Shown here piece after piece: positions 12,364 to 25,361 of a stretch of DNA of 64,000 bases (position 1 is its first letter; each line of letters begins with the position of its first letter). The stretch covers positions 44,995,545 through 45,059,544 of the forward strand of contig NW_019211457.1 in assembly GCF_002443255.2 (NCBI RefSeq). Direction: 5' to 3'. Below the pieces are notes generated by a model. That model had not been told where the DNA came from. It searched no databases and saw nothing but the letters and a program-made list of their open reading frames with translations. Source of the DNA: Varroa destructor (taxonomy: Eukaryota; Arthropoda; Arachnida; Mesostigmata; Varroidae). Position numbers and translations under genes: made by a program.

Positions 12364-13410
12364 ATCAATTAATGGTTTCACTTAACAGTCGTTCAGGAAA
12401 TGTTGACGATGAAAAGGGTTGACGAAAAGCCGTCTTCGTCACGACTTTGTTATGTAGTTTGATATTCGTGTACTCCACGAAGTAACAGTACTAAAAAAAA
12501 TGTAAAGAATATCGATTTCATATAAAAGAAACTGCTTCTGTATTTAGTTCGAGATGCCCCAGTCGTCTGCGTCTATCCTCAGCTAGTTTGAAGTAAATTC
12601 CGTCAGATCAAGTGCGTATGGTACACCAGCTTTTCGATGAGAAATATTTCTTATCGAACTTGATCGTAGGGCAGAAACCACAAATTTCGCAGAGGGCACA
12701 ATGCGTTTATGAGGTACCGGGAGTCCAATGACAGCCTTAAGACGATGACAGCACTGAATAGTTGCGAAAAAAGAACCAATAGCGGGTCCAGGGTCACGAA
12801 ATGTCCAGAACACAGTAGATCAACGAGGGCATATCTAAACGATCAAAGCTAAAAGACAAACTGACGTGATCTAATCCAATTAACAATAATAGGTTATTGA
12901 CCCGCATGATATATATCTACTGAAATTGTTGTTAGATATAATAATTATCCGAATAACTTACGGGACATAAGGATAATATAATAATGGGATATCGCTGTAA
13001 ATTTAATGAAATGATAACTCAAACGAACCTGCCAAGCAAACTCGGTATGGACCTGAGAATCAGGAAAAAATTACCATAGTTAAGTCTGTATCAGTACTAC
13101 GTGGAAGAGATGCGCAAATACTTGGGCCTGGACCACAGAGTGGGGCCCTATGCAGGAGCTGATACCGTTTGTCGCGATCCGCATCGCAAGGAGACAGCCA
13201 CTCGGTTCGGATATTAAAAATAACATTATTACCAATGATTAACGGTTTTAGTTTGGTTATTCTTATTATTACCGTTAAAAAAGTACAAATACACTTCCTG
13301 GTGGCCAATGAAGCTGCTTTCGCATACTCAGCTGATCAACAAGCTTTCTAAATGTTTCGAGATAAACGTGCGGCACTGCCGTTAGACGGCTGGCTCTGAG
13401 CCGTGTGCCT
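12360..13410. other. Non-coding stretch
   Basis: AT-rich, with short open frames on the minus strand (12583-12813, 13060-13308). These have no motif, splice support or composition that would make me call them coding. Confidence 0.45.
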
Positions 13411-13491
13411 ATACCCGTATTCGAACCTAGCCCACCACGTGTCCCTAAGTCCAGCACACAAATGTGCAACCTGCTAAGCTATCACGGAGAC
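13411..13491 (-). mobile_element. tRNA-derived SINE-like element (copy 1)
   Basis: On the minus strand there is an RNA polymerase III A box, TAGCTTAGCAGG, at 13470-13481. A B box, GGTTCGAATAC, lies at 13417-13427, with 42 nt between the two. The ends do not pair as an acceptor stem, so this is not an intact tRNA gene. The element at 51.6 kb has the same 42-nt spacing, and its spacer matches at 22 of 42 positions, including a shared TTAGG-ACAC-GTGG core. This supports one dispersed SINE family. The 3' body and target-site duplications could not be delimited by eye. Confidence 0.45.
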
Positions 13492-14468
13492 ACACACTAA
13501 TCCTAACCGCGTTCAGCTTTCCGAGTTCAAAAAGGACGCGCGCTAGGTAGGAAACTAAATGAGTCCATGAGGCGATAAGGTTAATCTCGTTGCTGCGAGG
13601 TTAGCGCGTCTTAACAGGTGATTACCTAACGTTGTTGCATCGGCTTTCACGAGGGCTTTAGTCCACGAGGAAGTGCATCGTATGAAGTAAGATGTGAGGG
13701 CCACTGCACCGTATTTCTTATATTCAGAGGCCACGTTTAATGCAATATCTGCCTTTTTATATACAGAATTTTTAGGTCAACGTTTAATTACTTGAATTTA
13801 AAATGATCCAGCTATATTCCTAGGGATGCTTAATAATCAGCTTAAAATGTAGATAAACGAGCGGACAGACAAGTCCATCAATGAAACTAGCATTGCAATG
13901 ATATTGAAATAGGCCTTTTCTATGACAGATTTAAGCTACTAATAAATGATAATAAATGTTACGATTGTTCGAGTTACACAAAGAAAAAAAAAAGTTGCCA
14001 TCGGAGAAAAAGAAGACCTGTAGATTTTTTTTTTTCGAAATTATAAGGAAAACTAATTATTAGTTAGGCGCGTAAAAGCAGCTGGCTGTCATTTCTCAGT
14101 GAATGTCTCCGCTCACGCTGTCCGCATATATCCAGCAAGATTAGTAATATGAAATCTGCTGGATCTGTGGACAGATGCTGAACGACAATGATTCTTTAGT
14201 CACGAATAGTCGAAAATATGAACGCTAGAGTGCACGGTATTAGAGTACGTGAGTAAATCGAATTGTATATGGTTAATCGAAAAAGCATTTTTAATCGAAA
14301 AAGCGTTTTGTTACCCCACCGTATTGACATGATCCATCAGCAAGAACTGTTATCTACTGAGATTGCTCGATTTTAAACAACGCCTCACCTAGACTGTAGA
14401 TAACTACAACCGTATGTACCCGAATTGCAGAAACACACGAATAAATATGAGACCTATGCCCCTATACA

Positions 14469-14482
14469 CCCCCCCCCCCCCC
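14469..14482. repeat. Poly(C) run
   Basis: Fourteen consecutive C residues on the plus strand. Confidence 0.9.
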
Positions 14483-15054
14483 GGAGCTCCCAACGGCCCC
14501 TTCGGATTCGCTCTTTGACAGTTTAAGCCTACAGCTAAGTGTGCTTCTACAGCTTTTCCTATGCAGCCTCGAACATAGCCACAATCGCCGTTATTGCCGG
14601 GCCAGAGTGTCATGGCAGCAGGACTCCCACGTAGCACGTAGCGAGGGCAAAGGTTTAGGAAGCACATGTTGGACAACTCCCGTTTATCTATTCTTTCTGT
14701 TCTCGCCATAACCACTGCACAGGGCTCGCTGGCCTCGACTTGGAATTCATTCAAATCGCATAAGGTCTATGACGGACCGTTGGCGAGGGCTGTGCTTCAC
14801 GCACATCGTAGCCCCCTACTTAACGCAATAACTGCTCCAGCAACAACAATAGCAAACAGCCATAGCAACATCAATAACCAGTGAAGCAAAGCTGGCAACA
14901 ATAACAGTATCGGCTGTACAGTGCGTACGACGCCACTCGTACATAAAACTGCTTATAATCGTCATGGCCCGTAATGGGCGATACAGCATGGCTCTACCAG
15001 ACGCGTCCGACGCATAATTACATAAAAGCATTCTAGGCAAGCGTCATATTGCTC

Positions 15055-15075
15055 TATATTATATATATATATATA
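15055..15075. repeat. (TA)n microsatellite
   Basis: Short TA repeat followed by ATACATACATAA. Confidence 0.85.
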
Positions 15076-16256
15076 CATACATAATATACAGTTCGATATC
15101 AAGAATGGGAGATGAAATATAGTTCAGGCACTGCGTTTAGGCAGGATAACAGTCGGTCCGCCGCAGAGTGTCAGGCCACCAGCGATCGTCGGTAGCCGCC
15201 GCTCAATTCGCCGGAATACGTTTTCCAGTTTATTAGTGGACAGAAACTGTGACACAGCCAAGCAGAGAGATAACTGGTAAATTTAACATGCTAAAACATG
15301 CCTTTGGGCAGTTCTTCATCAAATAGTAAATTGCTATTTTAGCTTTGGTACTTAATACTACAAGATTCCTTTGACTTAAAAATACCAAAATTTCGCATTG
15401 CAAGCAAGGCGAAGTACAACGGATGGATTTAACTGAAAGCTATCCGTATATTTGAGGCTAAATGGAAATGGGGGAAATGCTCTACAGATTCCCAAAAAAT
15501 ATCTGCATTTCCTGTCAAATCCGCTCCATGGTACTGCAAAGTAGCTCATATAATGTGCTGACAAGTACATAGTCGATAGAAAACTCCACTTGAAGACATA
15601 TGATGGTTCAATCATTTTTGCGTTATTGAGCTTACAAACCCGTTCATAGATATTCCAGCAAGATTTCACACCATCCTCGTCAGATGGCATTCAACGTAGG
15701 TTGGACAAAAGTGCGTTTGGCGCAACCTGATTTATTCCAGTCTTCGACGCATTATCCATGGCCAACCCATATGAAGGTTTTCGTCATTCATGCTACAATA
15801 ATTCGCATTTACCTAAAATAGGCCCTCAGTTAACTTGCGACAATTTCGCGGCGTGTTCATATTGCCATTGATAGTACACTGCCAGATGACACTAAAGACC
15901 TTTCACACGTTCATCTGTGGCACAGCTAAGGGTTTGAAAGCTTTATGGATACTGCACACATCACGGCCTGTTTGCCGGGTCGTACTGCCGGTCTTGCAGT
16001 AGACGGTTGCAGAGCTCCGGCGTAACTCCGTTAGCGGGTGATCAATATTTCCCTCTAACGCACACAATGAGCACACACGCAAACATACATAGATACATAT
16101 ACATAGACAAGCAAGCACACACTTCAACTCACAACACTTCGCTTCTTCCGCCGCTCGCCATCTCCAGGATGCCAGTTCACGCGCATGCGCTCCGAGCAAT
16201 GATCAGCGAACAAAGCAAGGCAGCGCTGTTGGAGCATCGTCCGTGATAAGTCGCCG

Positions 16257-16327
16257 TATTCCATAGTGTAATGGTTACTAGCACTGCACTACCTGCTATC
16301 AGGTCGTCTTCGCTTCCATAGGAGAGC
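16257..16327 (+). pseudogene. Degenerate tRNA-like sequence
   Basis: TAGTGTAATGG at 16264-16274 matches the A box of the Gln/Glu/Val-type tRNAs. The D stem is intact (GTGT at 16266-16269 with GCAC at 16281-16284, one G-T pair). A weakened B box, TCTTCGCTTCC, lies at 16307-16317 after 32 nt, the spacing of an ordinary tRNA. The T stem does not pair, the acceptor stem pairs only in part, and the anticodon arm is replaced by a shorter ACCTG/CAGGT hairpin. I read this as a decayed tRNA gene or the head of an old SINE, not a working tRNA. Confidence 0.3.
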
Positions 16328-19300
16328 TTACACAGTCGCTAGCGGACACTCTAACGTGCATCGTCACTACGAAATGCAGAAGTCTCGACAACCGACGACA
16401 GTGGCGCCACGACTACGGCCACGGTACACACGACTCACGGCTGTTGTTGGCGGCAGGGTTCCGCTTGCCTCTATAAGAACAAAGCTAGCTTACGCCACCG
16501 TCCTCAGGTGAGGCGCTGCACACGCCGCTTATAGAATATCTCCACATAGCTAGAAGGATCCAAGCTCGAACGGGACGTTCATTTATGTCCGCCCCCGCAG
16601 CCGTCCATCCGCTTATTCCTGGGTTTGCCCCTCCCCTTCCCTTACTCCATCTGTTTACAGCCAAGATGTCCCTACTTTTTGCTGCTGTCGTTGCTTGCTA
16701 CTAAAGTAGTAGCAAGCAACTACTTTCCGTTAGTTTTATTCCCGGCGTGCACCAGTAAGCTAGCAGGTACCAGTTTGCTAGAGCCCTAATGGAAGGCGGA
16801 AGGGCCGGTGTCGAAATACCTGTTAGGAAGCAAGCACAAGGAACGAGACTGGCGGATGAGAACGGATCCTCTAAACGGTCGACAGACATAGGACGGCAGA
16901 AGCTCGGGTGGACGGCGAGGCGTCGAAGTAGAGACCGGTCAGCAGACTAAGCAATGAGAAGGCGAATGGCTGGGCGTATATGTGGTCCTGCAAGCAGGAC
17001 ACTGAACTGCGCGAGGACACACACAGCGGGAACGACACATGGGGCATGAACGACATCGCTACCAGCAGCGGCAGTGGCGACAGATACGCAGGCCGGTCGT
17101 GGCTATACCTGTCACAGGACGTCTGAGGCCACTTTCATCTTTGTATCACTCACGAAATAAAATAATATAGCCGGCGCATACACATAGAAGATTTAAACGT
17201 TGCCTTCGTCGTGTACTACTGTTTTTCCCAAAAACAAATCGAGGATATTACACCGTAAAAATATTGCAGACATTAATAGTACTTTTTTTAGGTGGAAGTC
17301 AGTCAAAACAAGATTAGGAACGGATATTACTGGCATTTAGCGTTTGTTTAACTTTGAAGAGATACACAAAAGATAACTTGACATGAAAACGATCATCAGT
17401 CAGATTTGCATAATGAGATAGGCTACGCCAAGTAGCTTTATTATTCGAGGATGCAGGCTTTAATAGTTTATGGGAGCGAAATTTTGAAGCACCTTCTTGC
17501 AGTCAGTAATTTACAATGCACATCATCAGTAAAATACATTTTGGCCTGAAACAATTATGAACATACCGAAAGGTATGCGGCCAGCAAAGAATCTTTACTG
17601 TTCGCTGTCACCATGCTCCATGCTGAAAGCTGTGGTTGTATTCAAACTTTAGCGTCTTGTCATACGACCAGTTTGTGATAGACAGGGCCTCACAACTAAC
17701 TTTCCGTCAGGGGGTTAGGGAGATTGGGGTAAAAACGCCTGTCGCTCTGGGAGACTTAAAAGCCAATCCTTTAGATTATAGCCTGTGGTTACCACCAGTA
17801 CCTAGGCCATAAAGTATTTGTCTCAGGATCCAGGGGACACAAAGCTTCAATCATCCACTACGGCTCTTCAATGGCTAGATCCAGCCTGACTAGATAAGCC
17901 GGCGCTCTGGAGCGAGTTACTCAGGTACCTCGAGAAGCAAATGATGAGTAGGAAGGCAAACTGAGTGCTTCAGAAGAAGAATATATACTTGATACGAAAA
18001 TCTGCTGGGTACCCAGACGACGCACACCGTTCACCTTTCACGTTCGCGTTAGAATTTGTGTCTAAATAGGTGAACGTTAAGGAAACACCTTGTCAAAAAT
18101 TGCGACGCTGAAAATGACTCTGGAGACGCAAACAGTCGCCCACTCGCGCTTATTGTGAAACAAGCATTGCTCTTTAGGATTTTTGCATTTCCGGAAACTG
18201 GAATAAAATGGAAATGAATTCAATCAACAACATAGCCAGCACAGGATCAACCAACAACTCCCTTAGCTTGTACTCTTGATTTTGGTAAAAAAGAATACTT
18301 GATTTTCAAATAGTCCCGACATGACCCATTTAATTAAAAACGAGTGTTTTGAAGGTTAAAACATTACTCCGCCTACCTGCAGCTTCACCGTACTGAGCAC
18401 CCCCAAAAGCGCCCACAAAAGCGTACATTTTTTAAACATACTTGAAACCCAGCTTCAAAGTGGCTGGCCAGGCACCACTCAGTAATAATGCACTACAGTT
18501 AATTATTATCATTGTTGTTGTTACTCCGCATTGCCTAGGCTAGATCATATGCTAATCATTTTAGAAACATATCTCACAAAGGTAAGCATTGTTGTTGGTT
18601 CTCTTAATATATGACTCTCCCCATTTCTGCGATTAAGCCAGCGATGTTCGTCCCCACGGCGTCTGTCACGACGCCTGCGAAGTAGATTCCCCTCTACCGA
18701 TTCAATGAAGCGTATCGAAGCATGCCAAAGTGCATAGCAAACTTATCTAGCTTTGTTTAACATTTTCCTTTCCCTAACCACCCACTCCCGTCTACACTTC
18801 AAGTTGAACTTGAATTCTCAACCGATATGATCTATAGCTCTCTAATGAGGATGACGCTTCAAGAGTTCGTCTTAACCGGCCAGGGTTATTGGGTGGCGTT
18901 AGATGACGCGTGGCCCGAGGCCTGCAGAGTCGGGTCCTGTAAAAGATGAAGTGAGCTTTCAATTAGTGGATGCGAAGTGGACAGGTGTACGCAGAGAAAC
19001 TAGGTTGACATGGGTAGGTAGACATGGTACCGTTGATTGCTATACTGGAATAAAACCGTAGTTAGGGCTAGTAAATATGTAGTGTTACCTCTGGGACGGA
19101 TTGCGATCCTCCTATCCGAATACAGCTGCTAAATATTATGGATAAAATACTTTTACAATAAGAAAATGATTAGGTTCAATTATGTTAAAACAACAATTAG
19201 TTTTTTCCTCACGCTATGCATAAATAGACCTATTCCAAATTTCAAAAACGTCCATTATATACGGTTGAAAATAGGTTACGTTAAATTCATAGTAATAATG

Positions 19301-20580
19301 TTCTCTGTTTTTTTTTTTATTTATGTTATTTATTACGGGATAGCTTTTTTAATGATATGACAAAAAAGCAGATTGACAAATCCAACAATTTTTTTTAACT
19401 AACCTATCCCTCTGAACCCAAAATTTCACTTATTTTCATAATTCTAAACTTGTTCGAAATCGTTAACCCACTGTCTTAGTTAGGCGTTGGGGCCCTACCA
19501 TACGGTATCTACTTGTGACCTGAAACCGCGCGTCGACACTATTCTCTAATTATAGTTATTCGGTAATTTGTCACAACAACATTCTCTATTGTTACTGATG
19601 CTGACTGCTCTCATTATCGACTCAAGTTACTTTCAATAAGCAGAAACAGCATGTTGCACGATTACGCATCTTGAAGTTAGTTTCCATCAGATTACAGGGA
19701 ATACCACCCATGTAAGAACTTAAGGGATTTCAGTGCTTTCGCTGCAGACTATCAAATTTTTGTCTCATTCATTCATGTTAAATAGGGTTATATGAAAGCA
19801 GAGCAAATATCTGGCTTATGCTAGAGATGGACAGCACATTGAATACGGAATAGATAGTTTTTCTTCAATTTTTTTTCAAGAAATTTTTTACATTTTGGTG
19901 AAAACTGACATCGTAATTTTCGAAGCCAGTGATAGGAAACAGCAGTTCATATTTGTATGATTAAAATGAAAGGAAATACCCGTTTCCTCGTATTTAAAAC
20001 CATCTTATATCATCGCATCGTACATTTGAAAATTCGTTCCATAGAACATCTGACACTTGATTTATTCTTAAATGTTCCAGAGTCCCGCCCCAGCAGCTCA
20101 TTGTTGCTGGCTTAGTTGTTTTGTTCCATAGATAATCGCTCGAAGTTGATGTAGCGAAACGATGTATGAAATGAAAAAGTCTACAGTGCACGACGCTTCT
20201 AACACTTGTGGCAGCCCCACGCTCGCGGCTTTTAGGGGTAAGACTACATCAAGTACAATATAGCTGACTCCAAAATGATTTGAAATAGTGTGCATGGTAT
20301 CACCTTTTCTGTCAGGGCACTTCATAGCTTGCCATCGCATATTGGCATGTTCCTTATCCTCATGCCATATGCCAGGTAGCTTAATCTTTTAAAGGATCGA
20401 GACGATAATAACCTCAGTGTACCTAATGCATCTAATAGTGGGATCCACTCTTGAGAATAAGCAATTAGGGGATGATCGGGCGTGGAAAGTGCCCGGGGGT
20501 CATCATCTTACGCTAAAGAATTGTGAGCATACCTCGAGTCAGGCTACGAATTCGAGACCAAATTACCAGCTTGTCCGTAG
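16328..20580. other. Non-coding stretch
   Basis: GC-richer to about 17,100, then AT-rich. A 13-bp hairpin lies at 16690-16720. No open frame has convincing exon signals. A T-rich acceptor-like TTTTTTTAG near 17292 is followed by a short frame but has no donor partner that I could identify. Confidence 0.45.
16690..16720. repeat. Perfect 13-bp inverted repeat, 5-nt loop
   Basis: The left arm GTTGCTTGCTACT (16690-16702) is the exact reverse complement of the right arm at 16708-16720, with loop AAAGT. No coding context. Confidence 0.85.
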
Positions 20581-20685
20581 AAGGTACGCAGAAACTCGGG
20601 AGAGTGTGATATTGGAACTGTAGAAATAATAGGTCTTGGCTTTATGACATTACGAACTTCAATGGCATCAATATGCGGCATAGAG
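20581..20685 (+). CDS. Candidate internal or first exon (35 codons)
   Basis: The frame is open from immediately after a GTCCGTAG acceptor-like site (the stop TAG is itself the AG) to a GAG|GTAAGT donor at 20686, which is a full consensus match. It enters and leaves in phase 0. An in-frame ATG at 20644 could make it a first exon. The residues are unremarkable (one CxIGTVEIIGLG-like hydrophobic patch) and no family is recognised. Phase 0 at its end fits the candidate exon at 22721. A second frame is also open across the site, so chance is a real alternative. Confidence 0.22.
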
Positions 20686-22720
20686 GTAAGTGCGAGAAAC
20701 AGAGTTGCATCAGGAAGTACTTAGCACGCATAGCTCGTGGCGAAGCTAGCATGTGAGAAATTAAAGTGGCTCTTAGACGCATGGGGTGATATTTCTGCTC
20801 AGTTACGATTGTAGCTGAACATGGGGATCTTTGATAAAGCCACTACTGAGAAAATAGATATACTGGATATTCATTTTTACCAAAAGACAAGAGGCTAATT
20901 CTATTTAATCTTTCACTGGTAATTGTCTGGTCGATTTTTTGGAAGTTGCTGGACAGTATATTACCAGTACATGTTAAATACAAAAACAAGTTTTACGTAC
21001 TATAGTGTAGGATGTGTTGCTTCAGAGGAGCAAAAAGGACGACACATTACAAGAACGTGTGAAAAATCCTTCTTTAATAAAACTTATTGAAACAATTGTA
21101 ATGAACCTGCTTTCATTTGCAGCCGTACTTAAATTATTGTCAACCATTAAGCCTTTAATTGGCCTAGTTATCGGCTCAGTGGAAAGAACCAAGATATAGT
21201 ATGATAAATACTCTATTTAACCACACAGTTTCAAAGTGTATCCAGTGTTGAAAATTACCACTTCGGTTTATTAGCAGTCCATTGGGACAAATACATTTCA
21301 ATCGCACTCGTGACGAATGACGAGTCTCTGCTTACCAGCGAAAGCGTATCTCTTCGTGCTTAATGATATTCGCCACTACTTCGAACAATTAGACTGCAAA
21401 TATTGCCGCTCTACTGTCAAACACGTTCAGATGTTGCGACACGTCCATCTGGGTCGGTTTGTCTACGCGCGCGCGGACGCTCCAACCATGAATATGGCCA
21501 ATCTCGTCTAGTCGTAATCTGAGGGTAGTAAAGTTAGCAGCAGTCAATAACTAAATCGAGTGGTTGGCGTTTTCTCTTCTGCAATGGCGACGTCACAGCG
21601 TCCATAAGCATCGTAGAAGTGCGTCAACGTCATCGTAAACGCCGAAATCGCCGTCTGAAAGCGGCAAAAAAATAAAGCGAACGTTGACAGATGCAGAACT
21701 ACGTCGCGCTCAAGTAAAAGCGAAACGACACAATAATCGTGTAACTGCAGGAGGCTAACAGACTTTTGTTCTCCTGCATTCAACTCGGTGTAAATCTGTC
21801 TTGTCAACGCAGCCGAAAGGGACGTCTTCTGCTACGCCGACGACTAAGACGACGCCAGCGACAACGACAACGACGATAATAACAATAGGCACTGGCGGCT
21901 TCGTAGGGTGCCATCAAGTGGCGTAAGGAAAGAGACTGAAGTTGTTCGTACCGAGGAAAAGAGCACTGCAATCGAGAAAAAAAAAAAAAGGTGTCTCACT
22001 ACATTAAGATGATAGCAAAATCACCAAGACCCCGCTATTTCTCAGTCGTTCAACGTTATCTGATATCGACTCCATAGTTAGGCTAAGATGATTGATTAAT
22101 AAGTACAGATGCATGTTAGGCCCTAGAATCCAGGTGCAACTCGACTCAAGAGAAAAGTGGATCCCTCGAGGATAGAACTAGTGCATTATATTTTTCCTAT
22201 AGAGAGTAAAAATCAGCCAACGAAGCTACCGCACAATATCTAGATCACAAAAAAAAAGTTGGCCAATGAAGGAACACAAATAAAAGCATCAACGGACTGT
22301 TGGCTAGTACATTAAATGCATAAGGAAAAAGACCATTTTATTCTGTAAAAAAAAACATTCGTATTCACACCAAAAGGCCGTCATCGGTCTGGTACCGCCT
22401 TAAGTATTAAATATCAATACGATTATAGTTATTATGTGTAGAACTATTTAACCGAAATTGAAGGGGCTAGTGTGTTAACAGGCAGTAAACTCTTTACTCA
22501 AATATATCAAGTATATATGACGACGATGATGGCTATAAAAAATAATATATATTTTACGCTCATCCTAATTCATTCTATGGTGCACACGCTATTTATAATA
22601 TGGCGATGACCAGCCAAAGCTCATTATACGGGATTTTGACTGAAATAAAAAAGCGTAAAAGTTCGTTTTTGTTTGTCTTGAACAGCCTAACCATGCATAA
22701 TCGATAACATTAATGTTTAG
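20686..22720. other. Possible intron or intergenic DNA
   Basis: No gene is seen. If the flanking exons are real this is one intron beginning GTAAGT and ending ATGTTTAG. The short frames at 21014-21199, 21317-21511 and 21544-21807 have no supporting signals. Confidence 0.3.
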
Positions 22721-22935
22721 CTCCCCGAAAGCTTGAGCAGCATTTCGATTGATAAGGCCCGGATATCCAAACCCCCTGAACAACCAGGCGCGCCGTTCCA
22801 GTCCCCAGCAGCAGCGGTGGCGTCGGAAGCCAGTGAAGGCCAAACACGACATTCACATCGTGGCAATTCGAATCGTTGCGTAAATCCCGAATGCGTTTTA
22901 CGCCCGCTGAGTGCTGCCAGAAGGGACAATATTGT
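22721..22935 (+). CDS. Candidate internal exon, Ser/Ala/Pro-rich disordered segment
   Basis: The frame opens directly after an ATTAATGTTTAG acceptor and stays open for 71 codons plus 2 nt to a GTAAGT donor at 22936. The residues read like a disordered linker of a larger protein, with KPPEQPGAP, an Ala/Ser/Glu patch and then a CVNPEC pair. I do not recognise the protein. Two longer frames on the minus strand overlap it, but they lack splice sites and their composition is less protein-like. Leaving in phase 2, it is compatible with the 28-bp exon at 23204. Confidence 0.38.
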
Positions 22936-23203
22936 GTAAGTAGCGTATGATGTGTGATTAGTTGAATCCCGTATGCTTGTCTCTTGTACATATGAGTGCT
23001 TACTTTCGTAAAATACCGTCCATTGTTGTCCGCAAGCGACCAATGCAAGATGCGGTCTTGCAAACGACAGAAAACAACACTGATTTGCCCGTAGACAACG
23101 GCTATCATTTAGTTAAAGACATTTATGGCCTGTTACCGCTTGGTAGACTGGTCTGTCTTTGTACTGGTCATGCATTTATAATCATTATAATGTTTATTTT
23201 CAG

Positions 23204-23231
23204 AGAGATGGCTAGTGCTCTTAAAAGCAAT
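23204..23231 (+). CDS. Candidate 28-bp exon beside the gap
   Basis: A strong acceptor (TATAATGTTTATTTTCAG, AG at 23202-23203) is followed 28 bp later by GTAAGAAAA. If entered with two carried bases, it reads GTA GAG ATG GCT AGT and leaves in phase 0. It also holds an ATG at 23208 in good context (A/G at -3, G at +4), so it could instead be a first coding exon. The gap starts only 27 bp after it, which limits inspection of the following intron. Confidence 0.3.
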
Positions 23232-23258
23232 GTAAGAAAAACACGATTTTAACGGTTA

Positions 23259-23283
23259 NNNNNNNNNNNNNNNNNNNNNNNNN
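23259..23283. other. Assembly gap of 25 N
   Basis: Exactly 25 unknown bases directly abut the tetranucleotide tract. A fixed 25-N filler suggests a gap-closing program's placeholder, not a measured length. The true distance and repeat length are unknown. Confidence 0.95.
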
Positions 23284-24680
<1,397 letters not shown>

Positions 24681-24681
<1 letters not shown>

Positions 24682-25197
24682 TTTTTTAAATTTCTGACAT
24701 TCGCCTTATGTTCACTGGTTAAATACTTAACGTAAATAAATGTATTTAATGTTTTCGGTGTTTTACTCTCGTTCTCGTCCATGGCCATTCGTCTTCTTTT
24801 TTTTTTCATTTCGAAAATGACTTGAGTCTGAAGGTGGACGTAAGACGCGCAGAGTAACCGGCTAAATTTGTTGGCAACCGAAAGCGACTGTGTCATTCGA
24901 TTATTATGATAATGTTTGAAGCTGGTCTGGAATATAAGTTTTTATCCTAAACATTGCCACGATATCGTGTGTATTCGTTGAACAAAAATAAAGAAAAATC
25001 TCTCCAGAATGGCACTCGATTTAAAGTAATCGGAAACGATTTTTGATTGTAGATAATAGAAAGCATTTGCGAAACAACCGAAATGGATCTTTCTCAGCTT
25101 TATTTACCTGTGCTATCGTATCTTGCGCATTTTATTTTCCGAGAGATTTTTTGGGCTCGATTCGGTGATGTTGGGTCGATCTAACAATTTTTTTCAG
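24681..25197. other. Non-coding stretch, possible intron 3' part
   Basis: AT-rich. It ends in an unusually complete 3' splice signal: a CTAAC branch-point sequence at about 25181, an uninterrupted T tract, and CAG ending at 25197. Confidence 0.4.
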
Positions 25198-25361
25198 GTT
25201 TTCGTAAGATCTGCCCAAGCGTAAATATTGTGACGGGTCACAACGAGAAGCAACGACTGAATATTATTACAAATCGGACAAAACAAATGAGTACCAAATT
25301 CGTTTACGAACGTTTGGCTTCATGCGCGCGAAAGGCACCCCAACGAGCGCTAATCTCTTGA
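25198..25361 (+). CDS. Candidate terminal exon
   Basis: It begins at the strong acceptor described just upstream. In one frame (two bases carried in, GT, then TTT at 25200) it is open for 53 codons to TGA at 25359-25361. The peptide looks plausible: mixed basic and polar, Asn/Arg-rich, starting F-R-K-I-C-P. In the phase-0 frame it ends sooner, at a TAA after eight codons, and that is the frame that would join the 23204 exon. The frame is therefore undecided. No AATAAA was seen close by and no family is recognised. Confidence 0.33.

Larger units (their letters stand above)
13492..16256. other. Non-coding stretch
   Basis: No gene is supportable. It contains a 14-base C run at 14469-14482, a TA run at 15055-15075 and scattered small frames on both strands. 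Confidence 0.45.

Noticed and set aside
20510..20600. Minus-strand GGTCTCGAATTC as a possible B box
   Set aside because: It has one inserted base and the only A-box-like word is 6 nt away, which is not a tRNA layout.
22710..23108. 132-codon minus-strand ORF
   Set aside because: It overlaps a better-supported plus-strand exon candidate and two other minus frames, and has no splice sites or motif.
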